A DNA stretch of 64,000 nt from Streptomyces seoulensis (lineage in GTDB: Bacteria; Actinomycetota; Actinomycetes; Streptomycetales; Streptomycetaceae): positions 496,001 to 560,000 of the forward strand of contig CP054936.1 of NCBI GenBank assembly GCA_013364255.1, read 5' to 3'. The notes beneath the pieces were generated by a model, which saw only the letters and a program-made list of their open reading frames with translations, was not told the DNA's origin and did no database searches. Every line of letters starts with the position of its first letter. Position 1 is the first letter of the stretch. Shown in pieces: positions 26,813 to 34,954 of the stretch. Both the position numbers and the translations under genes were made by a program.

Positions 26813-28129
26813 GTGCCCGGCCTCCCCGAGCGTCCGCCCTCGCCCAACCTGGCCCTGGACCAACTGGTGCACGAGCGCCGGGCCGCCGGGGAGTCCCTGG
26901 TGCACCTGGCGTTCGGCGAGGCCCGGCTGCCCCTGCTGCCCGGTCTCGCGCGGGCCCTCGCCGACGGCGCCGGACAGACGTCGTACGGCCCGGTGGCGGG
27001 GCGTGCCGACGCGCGCGAGGCCGTCGCCGGCTACTTCGCGCGCCGCGGCCTGCCCACCACGGCCGAGCAGATCGTGCTGGCGCCGGGCAGCAAGCCGCTG
27101 CTCATGGCCCTCCAGCTCACCGTCCCCGGCGACGTCCTGCTGCCCGCCCCCGCCTGGAACACCTACGCCCCCCAGGCCGCGTACGCCGGCAAGCGGGCCG
27201 TCGCGGTCCCGGTGCCCGAGGAGTGCGGGGGCGTCCCCGAGCCCGCCGCGCTGCGCGCCGCGATCGACCGGTCCCGCGCCGCCGGCCGGACGCCCGCCTC
27301 GCTGGTGCTGACCCTGCCCGACAACCCGACCGGCACGCTCGCCCCGCCCGCGCTGGTGCGGGAGATCTGCGAGGTGGCCCGCGCCGAGGACCTCGTCGTC
27401 GTGTCCGACGAGATCTACCGCGACGTGCTGCACGATCCGGCGGGCGGCTGCCTCAGCCCCGCCGAGGTCGTGCCCGAGCGCACGGTGGTCACCACCGGTC
27501 TGTCGAAGAGCCTGGGCCTGGGCGGCTGGCGCATCGGCGCCGCCCGCTTCCCCGACGGCGACCTGGGACGGCGGCTGCGGGCGGGCGTGGTGTCGGCCGC
27601 CAGCGAGCTGTGGTCGACGCTGGCGGGCCCGATGCAGCATGTCGCCGCCTACGCCTTCGCCGAACCTCCCGAGGTGGCCGAGCGGCTGCGTGCCGCCGCC
27701 CGTCTGCACGGCGCCGTGGCCCGCGCGGTGCACCGGATCGCGCTCGACGCGGGCGCCGTGTGCAGACCGCCCACCGGCGCCTTCTACGTCTACCCCGACT
27801 TCGGCCCGCTCCGCGCGGAACTGGCCGCCCGCGGCGTCACCGACTCCGCCTCCCTCGCCCGGCGGCTGCTCGACGAGTCCGGCGTCGTCGTCCTGGCCGG
27901 ACACCTGCTGGGCGACGCCCCGGACGCGCTGCGCTTCAAGGCGGCGACCAGCCTGCTGTACGGGGACGAGCGCCAGCAGGCCGAAGCCCTGGCGGCCGAC
28001 GATCCGGTACGCCTGCCGCACATCGCCGGCCAACTCACCCGCATAGCAGACGCGTTCGCCGAGCTCACCGGCCGCCGTCCCGCACCCGTACCCGTGTCCG
28101 CACCCGACCTCCTGGAGCCGAGCCGATGA
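26813..28129 (+). CDS. Class I/II PLP-dependent aminotransferase
   Basis: A 438-residue fold-type I aminotransferase. Motifs are QTSYGPVAGRADAREAVAGYF near the N-terminus, APGSKPLLMALQLTVPGDVL, LPDNPTGT, VVSDEIYRDV, and the PLP lysine in TTGLSKSLGLGGWRIG. The GTG start at 26813 follows GAAAGGA; the frame is open further upstream but the sequence there is Pro/Arg-rich spacer. Its stop overlaps the next gene by 4 nt. It could supply or convert an amino acid precursor, for example next to the aminomutase. The C-terminus has an extra 40 residues. Confidence 0.88.
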   Translation: MPGLPERPPSPNLALDQLVHERRAAGESLVHLAFGEARLPLLPGLARALADGAGQTSYGPVAGRADAREAVAGYFARRGLPTTAEQIVLAPGSKPLLMALQLTVPGDVLLPAPAWNTYAPQAAYAGKRAVAVPVPEECGGVPEPAALRAAIDRSRAAGRTPASLVLTLPDNPTGTLAPPALVREICEVARAEDLVVVSDEIYRDVLHDPAGGCLSPAEVVPERTVVTTGLSKSLGLGGWRIGAARFPDGDLGRRLRAGVVSAASELWSTLAGPMQHVAAYAFAEPPEVAERLRAAARLHGAVARAVHRIALDAGAVCRPPTGAFYVYPDFGPLRAELAARGVTDSASLARRLLDESGVVVLAGHLLGDAPDALRFKAATSLLYGDERQQAEALAADDPVRLPHIAGQLTRIADAFAELTGRRPAPVPVSAPDLLEPSR

Positions 28130-28839
28130 AGGAACTCGACCCCACCCCCGCGGTCCTGCGCGAACTCGACCGTGCCGCCGAGCGGCTCCTCACCGCCGCC
28201 GCCCCGCTGAGCGACGCGGCCGTCACCGGCCCGTCCCGGCTGCCCGGCTGGACCCGCGCCCATGTCCTCAGCCATCTCGCCGCCCAGGCCCCGGCGCTGG
28301 AACGCCTGCTGACCTGGGCGCGCACCGGCGTCCGGAACGACCAGTACCCCGACCGCGCGGCCCGGGACGCCGAGATCGAGGCCGGGTCGCTGCTGCCCGC
28401 CGCCGCTCTCGTGGCCCGGGTCCGCGAGAGCGCCCGGAGCTGGCAGCGCGCGGTCGAGACGCTGCCCGGACCCGCGTGGGACGCCACGATCGTGCCGTTC
28501 ACCGGCGAGAGGTGCACCCCGCGCCGCATCCTCGTCATCCGGCTGCGCGAACTCGTCCTGCACCTGGTCGACCTGGACGTCGGTCACGAGGTCGCCGACA
28601 TCCCGGCGACCGCGCGCGACATCGTCCTGGCCGACGTGATCGGCTACTACGCCGAGGCCGAGAAGGCGCCCGCCTTCACCCTGAGCGACGCCGCCGGAGT
28701 GGAGCTGGCCCGCTTCGCGGGCGGCGGGCCCGTGGTGTCGGGAGAGCGGGCCGAGCTGCTCGCCTGGCTCAGCGGCCGCGGCGACGGCGCCCTCCTCGAC
28801 GCGCCCGGCGGCCTGCCCGCGCTGCCGCCATGGATCTGA
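28126..28839 (+). CDS. DinB/maleylpyruvate-isomerase-like (mycothiol-dependent) protein
   Basis: A 237-residue protein of the mycothiol-dependent maleylpyruvate isomerase N-terminal family (DinB fold). The family pattern RLPGWTRAHVLSHLA near residue 40 contains a metal histidine and RLRELVLHLVDLDVG near 145 another. In actinomycetes such proteins act as thiol-dependent transferases or isomerases, so it may use mycothiol in a tailoring step. It overlaps the aminotransferase stop (ATGA). The precise reaction is unknown. Confidence 0.8.
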   Translation: MKELDPTPAVLRELDRAAERLLTAAAPLSDAAVTGPSRLPGWTRAHVLSHLAAQAPALERLLTWARTGVRNDQYPDRAARDAEIEAGSLLPAAALVARVRESARSWQRAVETLPGPAWDATIVPFTGERCTPRRILVIRLRELVLHLVDLDVGHEVADIPATARDIVLADVIGYYAEAEKAPAFTLSDAAGVELARFAGGGPVVSGERAELLAWLSGRGDGALLDAPGGLPALPPWI

Positions 28840-28877
28840 CCCGCGCCCCTGACCGAGCGACCGAGGACTGCGCCGAC

Positions 28878-30008
28878 ATGCCCATCCCCCTGCCCCCGAC
28901 AGCCCCCGTTCCGCTGCCTCTGGAAAGCGTCGACAGCGGTGTGCTCGACTGCGTCCAGGTGAACCTGGCCGTGCTCGCGGACCACTTCCACGGCCCGGGC
29001 ACCCATCTGCGGCTGGGCGCCCGCCTGGACCTTCCGCTGCGCACCCTGCCGGACGGACTGCCCACCGCCGACCCCACCCTCGACGCGCGCCTCACGGCCG
29101 ACGCGCCCCTGGTGGGGCTGCGCCCGGCCGGCAGGCGCCGTCTGGCCGCCGCCGCACTCCTCGCCGAGGCGGCCCGGCGGCCCGAGCCGCACTACGCCGT
29201 CGCCGACAGCTACCACCTGCCCTGGCTGCCCTACTGCGGCAACGCCCACATGGACCACAGCTTCCTGCTCACCGCAGGGCCCGACGGCTGGCACGTCACC
29301 GACGCCTACCGCGTCGAGACCCGGTGGGGCGCCGCGGAACCCGGCGAACACGTTCTGAGTGAGCGGGAGTTGTCGGGCATCGGAACGGCCGAGGTAGTCA
29401 CCTTCGCACCGTCACCGCCCGAGCCCGCCGCACCGAGCGTGGCCGACTACGACCCCGAGCCCTACGTCACCGCGTACGCGACCTGGCCGGACCGGCTCCG
29501 CGCCCTCGAACAGCTCTCGGCGGAGACGTGGCTGCTGGCCCGCGCCCGCAAACTGCACGCCGCCCACCGCGCCCGGTGCGCCGGACGCACCGAGCCCACC
29601 GAGGCCGAACGCGCCCATCTCGCGGCCTGGGACAAGCTGGTCGAGCAGACCTACCTCGCCCACCGCAGGGTCGCCCGCGGCCGGGCCGAACCGGCGGGCG
29701 CCGTGGACCGGCTGGCCGAACTCCTCGCCGCCGACCGCGCCGTCTTCACCGCCGACGCGCCGCCCGCGGCGGGCGGCGACGAGCTGCGCTCCGCCGTCAC
29801 CCGCATGGTCGCCGACGTACTCGGCGTGCCGGAGGCCGCACTGCTGGACGGCGCCCCGCTGGACTCCTTCCCCTCCTTCACCTCCTTCCGGCTGGTCGAG
29901 ATCATCGACCGGATCGAGAGCGACCTCGGCCTCGAACTGGACGCCGACGAGCTGATCCCCGAGAAGCTGCGCCGCGTCGAGGACTTCTGCCGCATCGCCC
30001 GGCGCTGA
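28878..30008 (+). CDS. BtrH-like acyltransferase fused to a carrier domain
   Basis: A 376-residue protein with two parts. Residues 15-160 resemble the BtrH N-terminal cysteine-peptidase-like fold: GVLDCVQVNLAVLADHF gives a likely nucleophile C25, followed by CGNAHMDHSFLL and VTDAYRVETRWG. In butirosin biosynthesis BtrH transfers an acyl group from a carrier protein to an aminoglycoside amine. Residues 300-376 form a carrier domain (MVADVLGVPEAALLDGAPLD); the phosphopantetheine serine is probably S336 in FTSFRLVEIID, where the usual Asp-Ser is Thr-Ser; S330 is an alternative. ATG 28878 is preferred because GAGGA lies about 10 nt upstream; ATG 28830 would overlap the previous gene. The fusion suggests a self-loaded transferase. 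Confidence 0.72.
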   Translation: MPIPLPPTAPVPLPLESVDSGVLDCVQVNLAVLADHFHGPGTHLRLGARLDLPLRTLPDGLPTADPTLDARLTADAPLVGLRPAGRRRLAAAALLAEAARRPEPHYAVADSYHLPWLPYCGNAHMDHSFLLTAGPDGWHVTDAYRVETRWGAAEPGEHVLSERELSGIGTAEVVTFAPSPPEPAAPSVADYDPEPYVTAYATWPDRLRALEQLSAETWLLARARKLHAAHRARCAGRTEPTEAERAHLAAWDKLVEQTYLAHRRVARGRAEPAGAVDRLAELLAADRAVFTADAPPAAGGDELRSAVTRMVADVLGVPEAALLDGAPLDSFPSFTSFRLVEIIDRIESDLGLELDADELIPEKLRRVEDFCRIARR

Positions 30009-30056
30009 CCTCTCCCACCGCGCAGCCGCACGCCCGTACCGAAAGGACACGTCCCC

Positions 30057-30323
30057 GTGGACCCCCGCTTCACCGACCTGCTCCGGCCCTTCCTCAAGCA
30101 CGCCGGTCCCGGCGACCTCGCCATCACCCCCGAGACCGATCTGCGCCGGCTCGGCGTCGACTCCATGCAGGCCATCGAACTCCTCTTCCAGCTGGAGGAC
30201 GGCTTCGGCATCCAACTGCCCGATGAGGACATGAACGACGCCACCTTCGCCACCGCGGGCAGCCTGTGGCGCGCCGTCGCCGCGCAGCTGCCCGGCGAGG
30301 AGTCCGGCCGGGTGACGGCGTGA
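30057..30323 (+). CDS. Free acyl/peptidyl carrier protein
   Basis: An 88-residue carrier protein with the phosphopantetheine site LGVDSMQAIELL; the serine is S36. The preceding residues form helix 1 (RFTDLLRPFLKHAG) and helix 3 is LPDEDMNDATF. The start is GTG 30057 after GAAAGGA. The stop overlaps the GTG of the next gene by 3 nt. It probably carries substrate for the two following acyl-CoA-dehydrogenase-like enzymes and takes part in condensation. Confidence 0.92.
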   Translation: MDPRFTDLLRPFLKHAGPGDLAITPETDLRRLGVDSMQAIELLFQLEDGFGIQLPDEDMNDATFATAGSLWRAVAAQLPGEESGRVTA

Positions 30324-31486
30324 GCGCCGACGCCGCGCCCGCGCTCGCCGCCCGGCTCGCGGAGGTCGTCGAGGTGACCGAGGCACACCTCGCGGACGCC
30401 GACCGGGACGCGGTCTTCCCCGTCGAGGCGCTGGCCGCGCTGCGCCGTACGCGACTGCTCGGGCTGCTGGTGCCCGTCGCCCACGGCGGCCTCGGCGGGT
30501 CCGTACGCGATCTGGTGCGGGCCGCCGAGATCCTCGGACGCGCCGACATGTCCGTGGCCATGATCTTCGCCATGCACTGCCAGCAGGCGGCCGCGCTGGT
30601 CCGCCACGCCGACGAACGGCTCGCCAAGGCGGTGCTGCCGCGCGTCGCGGCCGGCGAGGTCTACCTCGCCTCCGTCACCACCGAGGCCGGCAAGGGCGGC
30701 CGTCTCACCACGGCCGAGGCCCAGTTGACCGACGCCGACGGCCTGCTGGAGATCGACCGGTTCGCGCCGGTCGTCACCGGCGGCGCACACGCGGACGGCT
30801 TCCTCATCACCATGCGCGCGGCGGGCGAGGCCACCGCGCACGACGTGTCCCTGGTCTACGCCGACCGCGGCCGGCTGACCGTCCAGGCGTCCGGCGACTG
30901 GCAGCCGATGGGCATGCGGGCCAGCCACAGCGCGCCCCTGCGCCTGACCGGCCGCGTCCCGGCCCACCACGTGGTGGGCGAGCCGGGCCAGTTCCACGAG
31001 ATCGCCGCGAACGTCTTCGGCCCGCTCGCCCATCTGGGCTGGTCGGCCGCCTGGCTCGGCACCGCGGCAGGCGCGCTCTCCCGGGTCCTGCGCCTGGTGC
31101 GCGGCCCGGCCGGACGCGCCCGCTTCGACATCACCTCCGAACTGCTGCTCACCCGTCTGTCCCGCGCCCGCCAGCGCCTGGACGCCGTCCACGCGCTGCT
31201 CCAACAGGCCGTGTCCGTCGTGGAGTCGGGCGAGGACCTGTCCCGTGCGCCGCGGCAGCTCCTGCTCAACTCCCTCAAGATCACCGCCTCCGAGCAGTGT
31301 CTGGCCGCCGTGGACGAGCTGGTCGAGGCGGTCGGGCTGCGCGACGGCTACCTCAAGGACTCGCCCACCCGGCTCGAACTGGCCGTACGCGACCTGCGGT
31401 CCGCCGCGCTCAACTACCACAACGACCGCCTGCACCTGGCGGACGGCCGCCTGGCCCTGCGCGACCAGGGAGTCACCTTTGCCTGA
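30320..31486 (+). CDS. Acyl-CoA/acyl-carrier dehydrogenase-like flavoprotein (first)
   Basis: A 388-residue acyl-CoA dehydrogenase family protein with N-terminal helical domain (LGLLVPVAHGGLGG), middle domain (YLASVTTEAGKGG, then GDWQPMGMRASHSAPLRLTG) and C-terminal helical bundle. It starts at a GTG overlapping the carrier protein stop. Such proteins in clusters oxidise carrier-bound acyl groups, for example prolyl-carrier to pyrrolyl-carrier, or desaturate at the alpha-beta bond. Close coupling to the carrier supports a carrier-bound substrate. Catalytic glutamate not assigned with certainty. Confidence 0.88.
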   Translation: MSADAAPALAARLAEVVEVTEAHLADADRDAVFPVEALAALRRTRLLGLLVPVAHGGLGGSVRDLVRAAEILGRADMSVAMIFAMHCQQAAALVRHADERLAKAVLPRVAAGEVYLASVTTEAGKGGRLTTAEAQLTDADGLLEIDRFAPVVTGGAHADGFLITMRAAGEATAHDVSLVYADRGRLTVQASGDWQPMGMRASHSAPLRLTGRVPAHHVVGEPGQFHEIAANVFGPLAHLGWSAAWLGTAAGALSRVLRLVRGPAGRARFDITSELLLTRLSRARQRLDAVHALLQQAVSVVESGEDLSRAPRQLLLNSLKITASEQCLAAVDELVEAVGLRDGYLKDSPTRLELAVRDLRSAALNYHNDRLHLADGRLALRDQGVTFA

Positions 31487-32642
31487 CCTGCCCGCCACCG
31501 ACCCGGCCGGAACCCCGGCGGCCGAGGGCGCCGCCCCGCGCGACACCTCCCCATGCGACACCGCCCCGCGCGACACCGCCATGAGCGGATCGGCCGCCTG
31601 GGCGGCCCTCGGCGCGGCCGGGCACCTGGCCCGCGTCTACCGGGGCGGCGACGTCCGCCGGGGCATCGACGTGGACGGCCTCGCCGACGTGCTGGCCACG
31701 GCCGACGCCCGCTGGTCCATCCCCGCGACGTTGTCCGCAAGCGTGCAACTCGCCACGGCCCTGCCGGTCCTGGCCACCGGAACCGGCCCCGCCGTCGAGC
31801 ACGCCCTGACCCGCACCCTGAGCGGGACGGCCACCCTGGCCCTGGCCGCGACGGACACCACGGCCGGCACCGACCTGACCGCGCTGCGCACCGAGGCGGC
31901 CGTCGACGCCACGGGCGTCGTCGTGACCGGCGGCAAGGAGTGGATCACGAACGCCACCACCGCCGAGTCGTTCCTCGTCCTGGCCCGGCACCGCCCCGGC
32001 CGGCACTTCGCGAACTTCACCTGGGTCCTGGTCCCGGCCGACGCGCCCGGGGTGGCGGTCCGGCCGGCCCGCTCGGCGCTCTACGCGGGCTCGGGCGCGG
32101 GCCATGTGTCGTTCGACGCGGTGCGCCTGGGCCGGGAGCACCTGGTGGGCAGGGTCGGGTTCGGACTGCCGGTGTTCGCGCGGCACATCGCCGTCGAGCG
32201 GCTGGCGGGGGCGCTGTGGGGCGTGGCGCTGTGCCGCCGGGTGCTGGACGGCACGCGGCGCCGGCTGGCCGGGCGGGAGCACCGGGAGGGCACGCTGTGG
32301 AGCCGCAGCCACGTACGGCAGCGTTTCGCCGCCGCCCTGGTGCGCGTCCGGGAGCTGCACGCCCTCACCGAGCGGTCGGCTCCGGCGGTGGCCGGGCACT
32401 ACGACCTCCAGGCCGCCGCCACCCTGAAGGCCGCCGCCGGCACCACCGTGCCGTACGTCCTCGGGGAGTGCGCCCACCTGTGGGGAGCGGCCGGCTTCGC
32501 GGACGGCGGCATGCAGGAGATCCGGGCGCAGGCCGCGCTCTTCGGCATCGGGGGCGGAACGACGGAGGTGGTCCTGGAGACCGTCGCCGAGGGGGCCGAG
32601 CGCGTTCTCGGCGACCTGGGCCGCGAGGTGCTCCCGCTGTGA
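31479..32642 (+). CDS. Acyl-CoA/acyl-carrier dehydrogenase-like flavoprotein (second)
   Basis: A 387-residue relative of the preceding gene, with which it overlaps by 8 nt. The TTG start at 31479 is supported by GGGAG 6 nt upstream; ATG 31581 is the alternative and would remove a low-complexity stretch of Arg-Asp-Thr repeats. Core features include VTGGKEWITNATTAESFLVLA, and a C-terminal GIGGGTTEVVLETVAEGAE typical of acyl-CoA dehydrogenases. The pair may form a heteromer or make two sequential oxidations. The N-terminal domain is less typical than in the first enzyme. Confidence 0.85.
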   Translation: MPDLPATDPAGTPAAEGAAPRDTSPCDTAPRDTAMSGSAAWAALGAAGHLARVYRGGDVRRGIDVDGLADVLATADARWSIPATLSASVQLATALPVLATGTGPAVEHALTRTLSGTATLALAATDTTAGTDLTALRTEAAVDATGVVVTGGKEWITNATTAESFLVLARHRPGRHFANFTWVLVPADAPGVAVRPARSALYAGSGAGHVSFDAVRLGREHLVGRVGFGLPVFARHIAVERLAGALWGVALCRRVLDGTRRRLAGREHREGTLWSRSHVRQRFAAALVRVRELHALTERSAPAVAGHYDLQAAATLKAAAGTTVPYVLGECAHLWGAAGFADGGMQEIRAQAALFGIGGGTTEVVLETVAEGAERVLGDLGREVLPL

Positions 32643-33295
32643 GTCCCGGGGCGGTGGTGGGGCCCTTGGCGGTCGCCGAGGGCGTGTGGGTGGTGGCGGG
32701 CTCCGGCGTCCCGAGCACCCACCGTGACGACCGGCGCCGCGCCGCCGCCCTGCCCGAGTGGCGGGCCCGTCGCTTCCTCCACGGGCGCGGGCTGCTGCGG
32801 GAGTTGCTGCACACGGTGGCGACGCCGCTGGCCGGCGCCGACATCGTGCCCGACGAACGCGGGCGGCCCCGCCTCGCCGGGCGCCCCGGGGCCGCGGTCA
32901 GCGTCTCGCACAGCGACTCCATGGTGGCCTGCGCCTTCGCCGCCGAGGGGCGCGTCGGGGTGGACCTCCAGCATCCGGCGGCCTCGGTCGGCGCCACCCT
33001 GGCCCGCCGGCTGCTGCGCGCGCACGCGCCCGGCGTCCTCGCGCTGGCGCCGGCGCGGGCGGCGGCGGAGGTGGCCTGGGTGTGGACGGCCCAGGAGGCG
33101 TGCGTGAAGGCCGCCGGGACCGGCCTCGCGGGGCGGCCGTGGGAGATCGACGTGCCGCCGGGAAGCCTCGGCGGCCGCTGGGGACCGTACCGCTGGATCT
33201 GTCTGCGGAGCGCTTCCACGACGCCGCTGAGTTGCGCGATGGGCCCGGTCCGGGCCGACTGCGCGGACGGCGCACACCCCACCGCGTTCCCGTGA
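32639..33295 (+). CDS. Sfp-type 4'-phosphopantetheinyl transferase
   Basis: A 218-residue enzyme that would activate the carrier domains by adding the phosphopantetheine arm. Motifs are GRPRLAGRPGAAVSVSHSD, VGVDLQHP (metal aspartate) and WTAQEACVKAAGTGL. The last normally reads W..KEA..K..G; here the first lysine is glutamine but the glutamate and second lysine remain. The GTG start overlaps the preceding stop by 4 nt. Its presence inside the operon fits a cluster that relies on carriers. Confidence 0.88.
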   Translation: MSPGAVVGPLAVAEGVWVVAGSGVPSTHRDDRRRAAALPEWRARRFLHGRGLLRELLHTVATPLAGADIVPDERGRPRLAGRPGAAVSVSHSDSMVACAFAAEGRVGVDLQHPAASVGATLARRLLRAHAPGVLALAPARAAAEVAWVWTAQEACVKAAGTGLAGRPWEIDVPPGSLGGRWGPYRWICLRSASTTPLSCAMGPVRADCADGAHPTAFP

Positions 33296-33352
33296 CCCGC
33301 CGGTCACGTCCCCCCACCCCCTCCCTCCTCCCGCGAAAGGCGTGAACGACAC

Positions 33353-34924
33353 GTGATGGAGAGCCCGCGAGCCGAACGCCGGACGCTGCGCGACTGGTTC
33401 GCGCACACGGCCGCCGCCTTCCCCGCCGCGACGGCACTGGAGATCGGCGACACCCGGCTCACCTACGCCGAACTCACCGCCCTGGCCGGCCACGTGGCCC
33501 ACGGACTGCTGGCGCGGAGCGGCTCCGGCACCGCTCCGCGCCGCGTCGGGCTGCTGACCGGGCGCACCGTCGTCGCGTACGCCGGGTATCTCGCGGTGCA
33601 CCGCGTCGGGGCGGCCGTGGTGCCCCTCGGCCCCGCGTTCCCGCTCACGCGCAACGCCCGGGTGAGCGCCGCCGCGCAGCTCGACGTGATCCTCACGGAC
33701 GGCTCCTGCGACCACGCGGCCGACCTGCCGGCGCCCACCCTCACGCTCACCGCCGAGGACCTGCTCGCCCTGACCGCCACCGCGCCGCCGGACCTGCCCG
33801 AGCCGGCCACCGACCCCGACGACCTCGCCTACCTGCTGTTCACCTCCGGCTCGACCGGCGAGCCCAAAGGCGTCCCGATCCGGCACGGCAACGTGTGCGC
33901 CTACCTGGAGCAGGCGGTGCCGCACTACGGCCCCGGCCCCGGCGACCGCGTGTCGCAGACGTTCGACCTGACCTTCGACCCGTCCGTGCTGGACCTGTAC
34001 GCGGCCTGGGGCACCGGCGCGACCCTGGTCGCGGCGACCCGGGGCGACCTGCTGCGCCCCGTCCGCTTCGCCGCGGCCCGCGCCCTGACCCACTGGAACT
34101 CCGTGCCCTCGGTGATCTCCCTGGCCGAACGGCTGCGGGCGCTGAAGCCGGGCAGCCTGCCGGGCCTGCGCCGCAGCATGTTCTGCGGCGAGCCGCTCAC
34201 CCTGCGCCAGGCGCGGGCGTGGGCGCGGGCCGCCGGGAACAGCACGGTGGACAACGCCTACGGCCCCACGGAACTCACCGTCACCTGCACCGGCCACCGG
34301 CTCCCCCGCGATCTCGACGCATGGCCGGACACCCCGAACGACACGGTGCCGATCGGCCCCCTGCACCCCGCCCTGGAGGGCCGGCTCCTGGACGGCGAAC
34401 TGTGCGTGCGCGGCCCCCAGCGCTTCGCCGGCTACCTCGATCCGGCGGATGACGCGGGCCGCTTCCTCGCCCCCGACGGGAGCCCGTACGACCCGAGGAC
34501 GCCCCTCACTCAGGCGCACTGGTACCGGACGGGCGACCACGTGACCGCGCCGTCCGCCGCCGCCGTCGACGGGCCGCTGCCTCCCGGCACGCCCCTGACC
34601 CACCTCGGCCGGGTCGACCAGCAGGTCCAGGTGCACGGCTACCGGGTCGAACTGGGCGAGGTGGAGGCGGCGCTGCGGAACTTGCCGGGCGTCCTCGACG
34701 CCGTGGTGGTGGCGCTGCCGACGCCGGACGGCAGCGTCGACCTCGCCGCGGCGCACACCGGCGCTCCCGGCACCGGGGACCCTCGCGCGGAGCTGCGCCG
34801 CCGCCTGCCCCCGTACATGGTCCCGGCCCGGGTCACCGCGGTCGCCTCGCTCCCGCTGAACGCGAACGGGAAGGTGGACCGGGCGGCGGTCGAACGGCTT
34901 CTGCGCGGGTCGCAGGTGTCCTGA
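33353..34924 (+). CDS. Stand-alone NRPS adenylation-domain protein (second)
   Basis: A 523-residue AMP-binding protein. It shows LTYAELTALAGHVAH (A1-A2), YLLFTSGSTGEPKGVPIRH (A3), FDLTFDPSVLDLYAAWG (A4 region), DNAYGPTELTVTC (A5), YRTGDHV (A7), GRVDQQVQVHGYRVELGEVE (A8) and NANGKVDRAAVE (A10). GTG 33353 directly precedes ATG 33356; either may be used, with GAAAGG upstream. It should load one of the two carriers. A proline-type pocket, expected for pyrrole formation with carrier plus dehydrogenase, is not apparent. The substrate is open. Confidence 0.9.
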   Translation: MMESPRAERRTLRDWFAHTAAAFPAATALEIGDTRLTYAELTALAGHVAHGLLARSGSGTAPRRVGLLTGRTVVAYAGYLAVHRVGAAVVPLGPAFPLTRNARVSAAAQLDVILTDGSCDHAADLPAPTLTLTAEDLLALTATAPPDLPEPATDPDDLAYLLFTSGSTGEPKGVPIRHGNVCAYLEQAVPHYGPGPGDRVSQTFDLTFDPSVLDLYAAWGTGATLVAATRGDLLRPVRFAAARALTHWNSVPSVISLAERLRALKPGSLPGLRRSMFCGEPLTLRQARAWARAAGNSTVDNAYGPTELTVTCTGHRLPRDLDAWPDTPNDTVPIGPLHPALEGRLLDGELCVRGPQRFAGYLDPADDAGRFLAPDGSPYDPRTPLTQAHWYRTGDHVTAPSAAAVDGPLPPGTPLTHLGRVDQQVQVHGYRVELGEVEAALRNLPGVLDAVVVALPTPDGSVDLAAAHTGAPGTGDPRAELRRRLPPYMVPARVTAVASLPLNANGKVDRAAVERLLRGSQVS

Positions 34925-34942
34925 GCCCGCTCGGGCGGGCGT
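34925..34942. terminator. Short hairpin between convergent genes
   Basis: GC-rich inverted sequence (CCCGC-TCGG-GCGGG) in the 30-nt gap between the adenylation gene and the minus-strand exporter. A weak terminator candidate that could serve both directions. Confidence 0.45.
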
Positions 34943-34954
34943 CTCGGGCGGGCG

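Noticed and set aside
30320..34924. Carrier, dehydrogenase and adenylation genes as a pyrrole-2-carboxylate module
   Set aside because: The gene types fit, but two dehydrogenases are present and the adenylation core (FDPSVL) does not look like a proline pocket. Kept only as an analogy.
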